This document shows, in pieces, positions 44,532 to 52,433 of a stretch of DNA of 64,000 nt (position 1 is its first letter; every line of letters starts with the position of its first letter). Where the stretch lies: NCBI RefSeq assembly GCF_009659535.1, contig NZ_VJZZ01000007.1, positions 1 through 64,000 on the forward strand, given 5' to 3'. The position numbers were made by a program, and so were the translations under genes. This DNA is from Aggregicoccus sp. 17bor-14 (lineage in GTDB: Bacteria > Myxococcota > Myxococcia > Myxococcales > Myxococcaceae). The notes under the pieces are model-generated. The model searched no databases. It worked only from the letters and a program-made list of their open reading frames with translations, and was not told where the DNA came from.

Positions 44532-44563
44532 CGGCCCGGGGTGCCCCACGGCACGCCGGGCCG
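44532..44563 (+). terminator. Strong hairpin terminator after acnA
   Basis: A near-perfect hairpin: CGGCCCGG then GTGCC, a CCAC loop, then GGCAC and CCGGGCCG, with one symmetric G/G internal mismatch. Thirteen base pairs of nearly pure GC begin 30 bases after the acnA stop. It is followed by CTGTGCTTTC, a weak T-rich stretch. Confidence 0.7.
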
Positions 44564-44640
44564 CTGTGCTTTCGGGGAGGCGGGCTCCACGCTCCGGGTC
44601 CGCGCCTTGCCACGCCCCCCTCCTGCGTTACCGGTAGGGG

Positions 44641-44841
44641 ATGGCACAGACGACGACGATGACGACCCCGCGGGACTTCACCCTGCCCGAGGGCTGCGTG
44701 GTGTGCGGGGCAGACCTGCCCGTGCGGGTGAGTGACGCGGGGGCGCGAGCCGCCTGCGTGCGCTGCGGCTGGATGGGCCGGCCGCAGGTGGAGGTGACGC
44801 ACCGGGGCCTCCGCATCCGCACCCCGGGGGCGAGCGCCTGA
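44641..44841 (+). CDS. Small zinc-ribbon-like protein, 66 aa
   Basis: A 66-residue protein with two C-x-x-C pairs, EGCVVCGADLPV and AACVRCGWMG, 21 residues apart, spaced as in a zinc ribbon. The rest is short and basic, ending TPGASA. It may bind zinc and nucleic acid or protein. No family name could be given. It sits alone between the acnA terminator and the next lipoprotein gene, 47 bases before it. Confidence 0.62.
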   Translation: MAQTTTMTTPRDFTLPEGCVVCGADLPVRVSDAGARAACVRCGWMGRPQVEVTHRGLRIRTPGASA

Positions 44842-44888
44842 CCCTGGCGCCTCGCGGCCTACATCGGCCCCGGGCTAGAAGCGGGGCC

Positions 44889-45521
44889 ATGAACCGTCCC
44901 ACCTCCCTCCTGGCAGTACTTGGCCTCACCACCTTCCTCGCCGCCGGCGTGCTCGGCTGCGGCAGCGACAACGTGAGCTCGGACGAGCAGGCGGAGCTCG
45001 CCTACCTCGGGCTGGATCAGGCCGTGGAGAAGTCGCTCGCGCTCGGCTTCGCCGGCTTCAACACCGCGAGCAGCGCGAACATCTCCGCGCAGAACGGCAC
45101 CGGCGCCGCCACCGGCGCGCTCATCGTCACCGGCCAGGTGGATCAGGGCAGCTCGAGCAACAAGGGCATGCGCCTGCGCGTCGGCATGACCGACTACTCG
45201 GACGGCCCCGTGCGCCTGCCCGAGGATGGCGACAAGAGCACGCCCTACTCCATCTCCTACGCCACGAGCACGGACACCACCGCGCAGCCGGAGCTCACGC
45301 TGAGCCTGCGCAACTTCCCCACCGGTACCTTCACCGGCACGCTCATCGGCGCCTTCCACATGCAGGGCGAGCTCGAGGGCGACGTGGCCCTCGACCTCAC
45401 GATGTCCGGCGAGCTCGAGAGCGACGGCAGCGGCGGCACCCGCCGCAAGGCCGGCACCACGCACGTGACCGGCACCGCCGTCTCGGGCGAGGGCGAGTAC
45501 CACGTGGACGTGACGATCTAG
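44889..45521 (+). CDS. Lipoprotein of unknown function, 210 aa
   Basis: The lipoprotein signal is SLLAVLGLTTFLAAGVLGCG with Cys at about residue 24. The mature protein is rich in Ser, Thr, Gly and Asp and beta-rich: GALIVTGQVDQGSSSNKGMR, PELTLSLRNFPTGTFTGTL, and ending VSGEGEYHVDVTI. The pattern suggests one or two beta-sandwich domains. I do not recognise a family. It converges on the release-factor-like gene, with a hairpin between them. Confidence 0.72.
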   Translation: MNRPTSLLAVLGLTTFLAAGVLGCGSDNVSSDEQAELAYLGLDQAVEKSLALGFAGFNTASSANISAQNGTGAATGALIVTGQVDQGSSSNKGMRLRVGMTDYSDGPVRLPEDGDKSTPYSISYATSTDTTAQPELTLSLRNFPTGTFTGTLIGAFHMQGELEGDVALDLTMSGELESDGSGGTRRKAGTTHVTGTAVSGEGEYHVDVTI

Positions 45522-45526
45522 CCGCA

Positions 45527-45543
45527 CCCCGGGCCTGCCGGGG
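45527..45543. terminator. Hairpin between convergent genes
   Basis: CCCCGG and CCGGGG form a perfect 6-bp stem around a five-base loop, six bases after the lipoprotein stop and 34 bases before the release-factor-like stop. The placement suits a bidirectional transcription end. No T tract is present. Confidence 0.45.
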
Positions 45544-45576
45544 CGCGCGCGTGCTGCGCGCTCCGCGGGCTCGGCT

Positions 45577-45954
45577 TCACCAGAAGGTCTTCTTGGAGCG
45601 CATGGCCTTCTTCTCGCCGGTGCGCTTCTTCCCCTCGATGCGCCGCTTCTGACTGCCCTTGGTGGGCTTGGTCGCGCGGCGTACCTTGGGCACGAAGGTG
45701 AGGGCCTTCAGCCCCTCGCGCAGCCGCTCCAGCGCCACGCCCTTGTTCTGCACCTGGCTGCGGCGCTCGGTGGCCGTGACGGAGAGCTCGGTGGGCGGGT
45801 GCGTGAGGCGCACGCCGCTCGCGGTGGTGTTGCGGTGCTGGCCGCCGGGGCCCGAGGCGATGAAGAACTCCACCTCGCACGCCTTGAGCAGCGCCTCGTC
45901 GTCGAGGGCGAGGGCGGCGTGGGCGGCCTGGCGGCGGGCAGGGGAGGCGGTCAT
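45577..45954 (-). CDS. GGQ-domain release-factor-like protein (ArfB/PrfH type)
   Basis: A 125-residue protein with the peptidyl-tRNA hydrolysis loop SGPGGQHRNTTASGVRL (GGQ at 37-39), a conserved EFFIAS strand before it and a Lys/Arg-rich C-terminal tail (KGSQKRRIEGKKRTGEKK). It lacks the codon-recognition domains of RF1/RF2. This layout is that of ArfB (YaeJ)-like ribosome-rescue factors, whose basic tail enters the empty mRNA channel of a stalled ribosome. The exact subfamily is uncertain. Confidence 0.85.
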   Translation of the reverse strand: MTASPARRQAAHAALALDDEALLKACEVEFFIASGPGGQHRNTTASGVRLTHPPTELSVTATERRSQVQNKGVALERLREGLKALTFVPKVRRATKPTKGSQKRRIEGKKRTGEKKAMRSKKTFW

Positions 45955-46034
45955 GGCGGGAACAACCTAGATCAGCCCCGCGGCGCTAGGGACCCTCCGT
46001 GTCGCGCCGGCCGTCCGCACGCCGACAGGAGCGC

Positions 46035-46934
46035 TCAGCCGTAGCGCTCGCGCGCCACCTCGTAGGTGCCTACGTGCGCCTCGAGCGTGGCGTCGAGGGG
46101 CTTCGCGTAGCCGCCGCCCAGCGTGAGCACTACGGGCAGCCCGCGGTGCCACGCGGCCTCGAGCACGCTCCGGTCGCGCTCGCGCAGGCCCGCGTGGCTG
46201 AGCGAGAGGCGGCCCAGCGCGTCCTCGGCGAGCGCGTCCACGCCCGCCTGGTAGAAGAGGAGCTCCGCTCCGGCTGCCTCGAGCACCTCGGGCAGGTGGC
46301 GCGCGAGTGCCTCGAGGTAGTCCGCATCCCCGGTGCCGTCCGGCAGGCCCACGTCGCGGCTGGAGCGCTGCTTGCGGAAGGGGAAGTTGTGCTCCCCGTG
46401 CATGCTGAAGGTGAAGACGCGCGCGTCGCCCTCGAACACGGCCGCCGTCCCGTTGCCCTGGTGCACGTCCAGGTCCACCACCACGGCGCGCTCGAGCGCG
46501 CCCTCGGCCTGCAGCGCGCGGATGGCCACCGCGATGTCGTTGAAGACGCAGTAGCCCTCGCCGTGGCCCGGGAAGGCGTGGTGGGTGCCGCCCGCGAGGT
46601 TTCCCGCCACGCCCTCCTGCAGCGCGGCGCGCGCCGCCGCGAGCGTGCCGCCCACGCTCGCGCGCGAGCGCAGGAGCAGCGCCTCGGACCAGGGAAAGCC
46701 GAGCCGGCGCAGCTCCGCCTCGCTCAAGCGGCCTTCGAAGAGCGCGTCGAGGTAGCCCGGCGTGTGCACGCGCGCGAGCACCTCGCGCGCCACGGGCTCG
46801 GACGGGTGCAGCTCCCCGGGCCGCAGCACGCCGCGCGCGAGCAGCCGCTCGCGCAGCAGGCGGTACTTGCCCATGGGGAAGCGGTGCCCCTCGGGCAGCG
46901 GCACCTCGTACCCGTCGCAGGAGAAGACGTGCAT
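46035..46934 (-). CDS. Histone-deacetylase-family (arginase/deacetylase fold) hydrolase
   Basis: A 299-residue zinc amidohydrolase of the HDAC/AcuC/acetylpolyamine amidohydrolase superfamily. Visible active-site residues are the His118-His119 dyad in GGTHHAFPGHGEGYCVFND, zinc ligands in VVVDLDVHQGNGT (Asp156, His158), a later Asp in AGVDALAEDALGR, and the closing LTLGGGYAKP. The tyrosine used in catalysis by many HDACs is plausibly the Tyr of GGGY. It removes acetyl groups from protein lysines or small amines. The true substrate is unknown. It is divergent from a Sel1-protein gene. Confidence 0.9.
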   Translation of the reverse strand: MHVFSCDGYEVPLPEGHRFPMGKYRLLRERLLARGVLRPGELHPSEPVAREVLARVHTPGYLDALFEGRLSEAELRRLGFPWSEALLLRSRASVGGTLAAARAALQEGVAGNLAGGTHHAFPGHGEGYCVFNDIAVAIRALQAEGALERAVVVDLDVHQGNGTAAVFEGDARVFTFSMHGEHNFPFRKQRSSRDVGLPDGTGDADYLEALARHLPEVLEAAGAELLFYQAGVDALAEDALGRLSLSHAGLRERDRSVLEAAWHRGLPVVLTLGGGYAKPLDATLEAHVGTYEVARERYG

Positions 46935-47042
46935 GCCCCCGAGCCACTAGGCCAGGGCCGCCCCGGGAGCAACCCTCGCGCAGCGCGAGGCCGGTATGGC
47001 GGGCGGGGGGCGGGCGTTCAGCCCACGTTCCCGGGAGGCCAC

Positions 47043-48188
47043 ATGCAGCGCATGCGTCGGGTGCAGGCAGCGGTGGGGATCGCGGTGGCAGCAGGGCTCC
47101 TCTGCGCGTGCGCCGGCGCGCCCCCTCCCGCACGCGCTCCGGCCGCGGGAGAGCTCGCCGCACCCCCTGCGCTCCCGGACCCGCAGGGGCTGCGGGCGCA
47201 GCTGCAGGGCCGCGCCCCCGGGGGCGTGCTCTCGGAGCTGCCACCCGAGCGCGCCGAGCAGGCGCGCCTCGAGCGCGACGCCTGCGCCGGGACGAAGAGC
47301 GTCCGGGGGCGCTCTGCCTGCGCGCTGCGCGCGGAGCAGTACGCGCGGGGCGAGGGCGCGGTGGCCGTGGACGAGGGGCTCGCGGCCGCGCTCCACGAGC
47401 AGGCCTGTGCCCTGGGGCACTGGCAGTCCTGCGCGCAGCTGGGGCTCACCTACGCCGAGGGCACGGGCGTGCGCGCGAGCCCCGAGCGCAGCGCGCAGCT
47501 GTACTGGCTCGCCTGCGCGAACGGCCCCATCCCGGCCGCCTGCCTCAACCTGGGCCTGCAGTACGCAGAGGGACAGGGCGTGGCGCAGAGCGACGCGGTG
47601 GCCGAGGCCTACTACGCGCGCGCCTGCGAGGAGCACCTGCCGCAGGGCTGCCGCAACCTCGAGGCACTGCGCGAGGCGCGGCGCGAGGCGGCGCTCGCCC
47701 CGGAGCGCGCCGCCCAGGTGCCCAACGCCTCCTTCCGCGCGCTGCCGCCGGACAAGGCCGCGCGCGTGCGCCCCGAGCTGCTCAAGTGCTTCGACACCTT
47801 CTCGCGCACGCACTGCAACGACCTCGGCGTGGACTACGCGCGGGGGCTGGAGGTCGCGCGCGACGAGGCCATCGCCGCCGCCTTCTTCGAGCAGGCCTGT
47901 CACCTGGGCGAGAGCGCCGCCTGCACCAACCTCACCAGCGCGGCGCTCGCGGCCCGGGCGCACGCGCGGCCGCTCGCGAGCGCCGAGCGCGTGCTCTCCG
48001 AGGCCTGTGACGCGGGGCAGGCCGTGGCCTGCAGCGAGCTGGGCGCCCAGGCGCTGGTCTCCGCGCGCGCCGCCGAGCTGCTGCAGGGCACGGATGCGCA
48101 CTACGACGCGGTGCACGTGCGGGCGCTCTTCGGGCGCGCGTGCACCCTGGGGCTCAGCTCGGCCTGTGCGCAGCAGCAGGCCCGCTGA
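47043..48188 (+). CDS. Cys-rich Sel1-repeat lipoprotein
   Basis: A 381-residue lipoprotein with signal VQAAVGIAVAAGLLCAC. Sel1-like repeats follow with internal cysteines: ACALGHWQSCAQLGLTYAEG, ACLNLGLQYAEGQGVAQSD, HCNDLGVDYARGLEVARDE and AVACSELGAQAL. It is related in plan to the protein at 35359-36441 but has a clear lipobox and a central linker. GGGAGG lies about six bases before the ATG. It is probably an envelope protein-interaction scaffold stabilised by disulfides. Confidence 0.83.
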   Translation: MQRMRRVQAAVGIAVAAGLLCACAGAPPPARAPAAGELAAPPALPDPQGLRAQLQGRAPGGVLSELPPERAEQARLERDACAGTKSVRGRSACALRAEQYARGEGAVAVDEGLAAALHEQACALGHWQSCAQLGLTYAEGTGVRASPERSAQLYWLACANGPIPAACLNLGLQYAEGQGVAQSDAVAEAYYARACEEHLPQGCRNLEALREARREAALAPERAAQVPNASFRALPPDKAARVRPELLKCFDTFSRTHCNDLGVDYARGLEVARDEAIAAAFFEQACHLGESAACTNLTSAALAARAHARPLASAERVLSEACDAGQAVACSELGAQALVSARAAELLQGTDAHYDAVHVRALFGRACTLGLSSACAQQQAR

Positions 48189-48209
48189 GGGCGCCCCCGC
48201 TGCGTCTGC

Positions 48210-48587
48210 TCAGTGCATGAGCGAGGCTTCGGGCATGCCGACGATCTGCTGCACCGTGGCGCGCACCTTGTCCAGGTCCACCGGCTTGGAGATGTAGCCC
48301 GCCGCGCCCACCAGCTCCGCCTCCCACTCGAAGCCGTAGCCCGAGATGATGATGATCGGCAGGCCGCGCGCGCGCGGCATCTTCTTGAGCGCATCGAGCA
48401 GGCCCCAGCCGCTCATCACGGGCATGCGCAGGTCGAGCAGCACGGCGCTGGGGAGCTCGCCTTCGAGCAGGTCCAGCGCCTCGCGGCCGTTGGCCGCCTG
48501 GGTGGTGCGGTAGCCCATCTCCTCGAGGGCGTCGCAGATGAGCGTGCGGTGGCTCGCGTCATCGTCCACAACCAGAATGTGAGACAT
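48210..48587 (-). CDS. Stand-alone CheY-like response regulator
   Basis: A 125-residue receiver domain without an output domain. Asp8/Asp9 (LVVDDD), phospho-acceptor Asp52 in AVLLDLRMP, Thr/Ser switch in IIISGYG, and Lys101 in YISKPVD are all present. It probably passes a phosphoryl signal to a protein partner. No histidine kinase gene is adjacent. It converges with the Sel1 lipoprotein gene. Confidence 0.93.
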   Translation of the reverse strand: MSHILVVDDDASHRTLICDALEEMGYRTTQAANGREALDLLEGELPSAVLLDLRMPVMSGWGLLDALKKMPRARGLPIIIISGYGFEWEAELVGAAGYISKPVDLDKVRATVQQIVGMPEASLMH

Positions 48588-48701
48588 GGGAAAGGCCTCG
48601 GAAAGTGCCGTGGGGCGTCAAAACCGCTTCGGAGCCGAAGATGGGAACGGATCCGGGAATGGGGAAGGGGGCGACCTCATAATGGACATTCCGGTGCCCG
48701 C

Positions 48702-49730
48702 TCAGGGTAGCCCTGGACCCAGGGCCCCGGGGCGCTTCAGGGCTCCCGTCAGGACCCCAGGCCCCGCGAGCTCGGGCGCATAGAGGCGCAGCGCGTTCTG
48801 CCCGAGCACCCCGGCGAGGCTCTCCTCGTCCAGGCCCAGGCGGGTGAGCACCCGGATTTCCCGGTCCCAGGCGTAGGGGAGGTTGGGGAAGTCGGTGCCG
48901 TAGAGCACCCGCTCCGGCCGCGTCCGCAGCGCGCGCAGGGGGCGGGGGATGGGGAAGTAGTCGGCGAGCGCCATGGTGGTGTCGAGCCACAGCGTGTCGT
49001 AGCGCTCCAGCAGGCGCGCGTACCCGTCGAACTCGTCCGCGCCCAGGTGCGGCACGCACAGCTTCAGCGTGGGGTGCGCCTGCAGCACCCGCTCCACCCG
49101 GTCCACGGCGCACAGCGCGTGGGTGTCGCACTTGTAGTGGGGGCTGGAGGGCTCGCGCCCCGCGTGCATGACGATGGGCTTTCCCGCCCGCGCGCACGCC
49201 GCGTACACCTCGTGCAGCTCCGGGGCGTCCGGCGCGAAGCACTGCACGTGGCAGTGCAGCTTCACGCCCCGCAGGCCCTGCGCGAAGGCCTCCTCCAGGA
49301 TGCTCACCGCCCCGGGCTCTCCGGGCAGCACCGTGGCGAGCGCGAGCACCCGCGGCTCCTCGCGCTGCACCGCGGCCGCGTACGCGTTCAGCATGCGCGC
49401 CATGCCCGGCTTGTGCGCGTAGTGCAGCGCCACCACGTGGCCCACCCCGCGCGAGAAGAGGAACTGGAGCACCTGGGGGGTGTGGAGCGGGTAGCGGATG
49501 GGCCAGCCGTACTGCTCGAACCAGCGCCACACCGCCTCGAACACCCGGTCCGGGAACACGTGCACGTGCGCGTCCACCACCGGCGGCAGGCCCTCGGGCA
49601 GGCGCGCCCCTTCCGCGTCCTGCAGCCCGGGCCGCGGCAGGCTCATCCCGCTCGCCCAGGGCCCTGCGGCCATGCCGAGGCAGGCGGGCACGGCGTCCGG
49701 CGCCGGCAAGTCTCCGGCGCCCGTGCTCAC
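48702..49730 (-). CDS. Amidohydrolase-2 (ACMSD-like) family protein
   Basis: A 342-residue TIM-barrel metal hydrolase. The metal-binding HxH is in PPVVDAHVHVFPDRVF, then LRGVKLHCHVQCF, IVMHAGREPSSP, CVPHLGADEFDGYARLL, and the catalytic Asp is in VLYGTDFPNLPY. The family includes decarboxylases and hydrolases of aromatic acids. No substrate is evident. The GTG start lies in the stop of the upstream 85-residue gene (GTGA), suggesting coupling. Later Met codons (49673, 49646) are possible starts because the first 45 residues carry no domain. Confidence 0.87.
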   Translation of the reverse strand: MSTGAGDLPAPDAVPACLGMAAGPWASGMSLPRPGLQDAEGARLPEGLPPVVDAHVHVFPDRVFEAVWRWFEQYGWPIRYPLHTPQVLQFLFSRGVGHVVALHYAHKPGMARMLNAYAAAVQREEPRVLALATVLPGEPGAVSILEEAFAQGLRGVKLHCHVQCFAPDAPELHEVYAACARAGKPIVMHAGREPSSPHYKCDTHALCAVDRVERVLQAHPTLKLCVPHLGADEFDGYARLLERYDTLWLDTTMALADYFPIPRPLRALRTRPERVLYGTDFPNLPYAWDREIRVLTRLGLDEESLAGVLGQNALRLYAPELAGPGVLTGALKRPGALGPGLP

Positions 49731-49984
49731 CGGGCCTTCTTCCCCGCGCCCTCTCCCTCGGCGCTGCCCGCGGGCGGCCGTGGGGTGTCCAGGCGGCGCA
49801 GCAGCACGTTCTGGCTCTCGTAGCCGGCGCGCTGCAGGCGCTGCGCCTCGATGAGGTCCGCCACCTTGGAGGCGGTCTGGCTCAGCAGGCGCAGCGACTC
49901 GGCGAGGAGCTTCTCGACCTGGTCCTGGGCGTCCGCGGCCTTGATGACGCCGCGGTCGCGGCGGAAGAGCAGTGGCAACTTCAT
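49727..49984 (-). CDS. Small hypothetical protein, 85 aa
   Basis: An 85-residue soluble protein starting MKLPLLFRRDRGVIKAADAQ. A long helical segment follows (VEKLLAESLRLLSQTASKVA, then DLIEAQRLQRA) that could form a coiled coil, and then a charged GEGAGKKAR tail. The ATG chosen sits directly before the hydrophobic MKLPLLF. A longer upstream frame looks non-coding. It is coupled by a 4-base overlap to the amidohydrolase gene and is divergent from the dehydrogenase gene. Family not recognised. Confidence 0.62.
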   Translation of the reverse strand: MKLPLLFRRDRGVIKAADAQDQVEKLLAESLRLLSQTASKVADLIEAQRLQRAGYESQNVLLRRLDTPRPPAGSAEGEGAGKKAR

Positions 49985-50067
49985 CCGCGTCAATCTAAGG
50001 GAAGCCCTCGCCAGGTGCCACCGGGCAGGCGGGCAGGCGGCACGCACACACCAAAGGAGCCTTCACA

Positions 50068-50994
50068 GTGAGCACGAGCGCAGGACGCAGCGTCGGATTC
50101 CTCGGGATGGGCCTCATGGGCAGCCGCATGGCGCTCACCCTCGCGCGCAAGGGCTTCAGCGTCACGGTGTGGAACCGCACGCCTGCGCGCGCCGAGGAGG
50201 TGGTCCGCCAAGCCGCGGCCCAGCCGGGCGGCGCGCCCATCCGCGCGGCCGCGAGCCCCGCCGAGGTCGCCCGCAGCGTGGACGTGGTGTGCAGTTGCGT
50301 GGCGGACCCGGGGGCGCTGCACCAGGTGTACGCGGGGAAGGACGGGGCGCTCGCGGGCGCGCGCAAGGGCCAGCTCTTCATCGACTTCTCCACCGTGGCC
50401 CCCGAGGACACGCTCGCGCTGGAGGCGGCCTGCCGCGCGGCCGGGGTGGACTTCGTGGAGAGCCCCGTCACCGGCAGCCGCGCGGGCGCGGAGAAGGGCA
50501 CGCTGCTGCTCATGGTGGGGGCGAGCGAGGCCGCGCTCGCGCGCGCCCAGCCCGTGCTCGGCGCGGTGGGCGAGCGCCAGGTGCACTGCGGCCCGGTGGG
50601 CGCGGGCTCCCAGGTGAAGCTCGCGGGCAACGCCCTGCTCGCCATGATGCTCGAGGGGCTCAGCGAGGCGATGCTCGTCACCCAGCGCGCCGGCATCGAC
50701 CCGCGCGTCTTCCTCGAGGTGGTGCAGGCCAGCGGCTACCGCTCGCCCTACTACGACTTCAAGGGCAAGGCCCTGCTCGCCCGCGACTGGGACACCCACT
50801 TCGCCGTGGACCTGATGTTCAAGGACCTCTCGCTCTTCCAGGCGAGCGCCGCGCGCCTCAAGACCCCCACCCCCGCGGTGGGCGCCGTGCGCGAGGTCTA
50901 CGCGCTCGCGCGCGCCCAGGGGCAGGGCGACAAGGACATCACCGCCGTGGTCACCGCCCTGGAGGGCACGGGGAAGGGCATCGGCCAGTCCTGA
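50068..50994 (+). CDS. Beta-hydroxyacid dehydrogenase family NAD(P)-dependent oxidoreductase
   Basis: A 308-residue enzyme of the 3-hydroxyisobutyrate/glyoxylate reductase family. The Rossmann loop is VGFLGMGLMGSRMALTLAR (residues 9-27). The substrate-binding segment is DFVESPVTGSRAGAEKGTL. The catalytic-lysine motif is GSQVKLAGNALLAMM (GxxxKxxxN), and the C-terminal helical segment is DLMFKDLSLF. Likely reactions are reduction of glyoxylate or succinic semialdehyde, or oxidation of a beta-hydroxyacid. It starts at GTG. Confidence 0.92.
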   Translation: MSTSAGRSVGFLGMGLMGSRMALTLARKGFSVTVWNRTPARAEEVVRQAAAQPGGAPIRAAASPAEVARSVDVVCSCVADPGALHQVYAGKDGALAGARKGQLFIDFSTVAPEDTLALEAACRAAGVDFVESPVTGSRAGAEKGTLLLMVGASEAALARAQPVLGAVGERQVHCGPVGAGSQVKLAGNALLAMMLEGLSEAMLVTQRAGIDPRVFLEVVQASGYRSPYYDFKGKALLARDWDTHFAVDLMFKDLSLFQASAARLKTPTPAVGAVREVYALARAQGQGDKDITAVVTALEGTGKGIGQS

Positions 50995-51275
50995 TCCAGG
51001 GCCCACCCCCCGCGCCGGCCTCCCCCGGCGCAACGCGCGGCGCGTCATTCCGCCCGCGCTGGACTGACGCGGGGCGGCACCTACGGTAAACCACTTCACC
51101 GCCTTGTGAATTTACAGGTGCAACCCCGTCCCGCCGTACAAGATCTGTTGAGCGGTGTATGCATGCCCGCAAACGCCCGCCAGCCAACAGGTTTCACGAA
51201 TTTTCAGGGAGGGGGATGACGCGCGGTTAATTTGATGCTTTATCTCGCCGCATCTTTCTTTGACGCGGGGGGCCC
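50995..51275. other. AT-richer intergenic region with partial palindromes
   Basis: This 281-base region is noticeably richer in A and T than its surroundings from about 51085 on. It contains TGTGAATTTACA at 51105-51116, an inverted repeat with one central mismatch, and further AT blocks (CACGAATTTTCAGG, GGTTAATTTGATGC, CATCTTTCTTTGACGC) before the 91-residue gene. Promoter and regulator sites are likely here. I could not assign exact -35/-10 boxes. Confidence 0.5.
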
Positions 51276-51551
51276 ATGGCCTACGACGGCGAGCTGGTGA
51301 AGATGCAGAATGGTCGTTGGGCGCGCTTCCAGCGCTGCCAGGTGTACCGCCCGGGTGTCGAGGACGCCGGCGAGACGATGCTCCTGATCGCAGTGGAGCT
51401 CGAGGAGCGCTACCAGCGGCTGCTGGACGAGGCCTCCGACTCGCTCGCGCGCTTCCGCCACCAGGGCATCGCGGTCCAGGCCGAGCTCGGCCAGGACGCG
51501 CAGGGCCAGGAGCGCCTCACGCTCCAGCCCGAGGCCGCCCAGCTGCACTGA
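51276..51551 (+). CDS. Small hypothetical protein, 91 aa
   Basis: A 91-residue soluble protein: MAYDGELVKMQNGRWARFQR, then MLLIAVELEERYQRLLDEAS, ending QPEAAQLH. The first 40 residues look like a small beta domain, followed by a helix. No family is recognised. It is the only gene after an unusually AT-rich leader region, which suggests dedicated regulation. A strong hairpin follows 21 bases after the stop. Confidence 0.66.
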   Translation: MAYDGELVKMQNGRWARFQRCQVYRPGVEDAGETMLLIAVELEERYQRLLDEASDSLARFRHQGIAVQAELGQDAQGQERLTLQPEAAQLH

Positions 51552-51571
51552 CGGCGCCTGCAGTCCCCACG

Positions 51572-51611
51572 CGGGCCCGCCTGTCGGAGCGACTCCGGCT
51601 GAGCGGGCCCG
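51572..51611. terminator. Long hairpin between convergent genes
   Basis: CGGGCCCGC and GCGGGCCCG form a perfect 9-bp outer stem, and CGGAG/CTCCG pairs inside it. It lies between the stops of the 91-residue gene and the TatD-like gene, with TCGTGTTTCC after it on the plus strand. It is likely a bidirectional terminator. Confidence 0.65.
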
Positions 51612-51637
51612 TCGTGTTTCCAGCGCCGGGACGCCGC

Positions 51638-52429
51638 TCAGCGCGGGCGGTAGAAGCGCTCGGCGTTCTCGCTCGCCACGCGCCGCACGATGGGCAGGCT
51701 GAGGCGCGCCTTGGCGAGCAGGTTCGCCAGGCGCGCGAGCCCCAGGATGTCACCTGCGCCGTCGCCGGCGTCCGAGTTGAGCACGAGCCGCTCGCTGCCG
51801 AGCCGGCGCACCAGCGCGACCGCGCGCTCGGCCGCGAGCTGCTCGGGGTGCAGGGTGAGCCCCGCCCAGTGGCCGCACCCGAGGATGGGGCGCACCGTCT
51901 TGCTGCTCGCGTGGTCCACCAGCACGCGCGCGGGCGCCACGCCCGAGGCCTGCAGGAGCGTGAGGATGCGCCGCGTGTGGCGCTCCTTGTCCTGCCCCGG
52001 GGTGTGCACCACCACGCGCAGCTTGAGGCGGCGCGCGAGCGCGAGCTGCTCCCCGAAGGCCTCCTCCTCCAGCTCGCCGCCCTCGTGCAGCCCCGTCTCC
52101 CCCAGCGCCACCACCCGCCCGCCGCCGAAGTAGTCCGGCAGGGAGGCGATGACCTCGGAGAGGCCGCGGCGCGGGATGCAGCGCGGGTGCACCCCGAGCG
52201 CCGCCCAGGCCCGGATGCCGAAGCGCTCGAGCCGCGGCAGCTCGCGCGCCACCAGCCGGTCGAAGTGCTGGCGCAGCGTCTTCGCGGTAGGCGAGGGGAA
52301 GTGGTGCGCCACCACCAGCGCCCGCGTCACCCCGAAGAAGCGCATGGACTCGAGGTCCTGATCGCTCAGCGCCTCCGCGTGCAGGTGCGCGTCGAACAGC
52401 TCGGGCAGCTCTCGCGCCTCGCCGGCCAT
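51638..52429 (-). CDS. TatD-family metal-dependent hydrolase
   Basis: A 263-residue TIM-barrel hydrolase. Metal ligands appear in order: ELFDAHLHAEAL (HxH), VALGETGLHEGG (Glu), VVVHTPGQD (His), VLVDHASSK (His) and LVLNSDAGDG (Asp). TatD-like enzymes are often DNases or exonucleases, but this group also includes hydrolases of unknown substrate. The C-terminus ends VASENAERFYRPR, like the closing helix of the family. It starts four bases from the end of the gamma-glutamyltransferase gene, so the two are probably co-transcribed. Confidence 0.85.
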   Translation of the reverse strand: MAGEARELPELFDAHLHAEALSDQDLESMRFFGVTRALVVAHHFPSPTAKTLRQHFDRLVARELPRLERFGIRAWAALGVHPRCIPRRGLSEVIASLPDYFGGGRVVALGETGLHEGGELEEEAFGEQLALARRLKLRVVVHTPGQDKERHTRRILTLLQASGVAPARVLVDHASSKTVRPILGCGHWAGLTLHPEQLAAERAVALVRRLGSERLVLNSDAGDGAGDILGLARLANLLAKARLSLPIVRRVASENAERFYRPR

Positions 52430-52433
52430 GCCG

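Noticed and set aside
41374-44802. A very long minus-strand frame opposite acnA and the PLD-like gene
   Set aside because: It mirrors aconitase codons. There is no domain, and the composition is typical of antisense GC-rich sequence.
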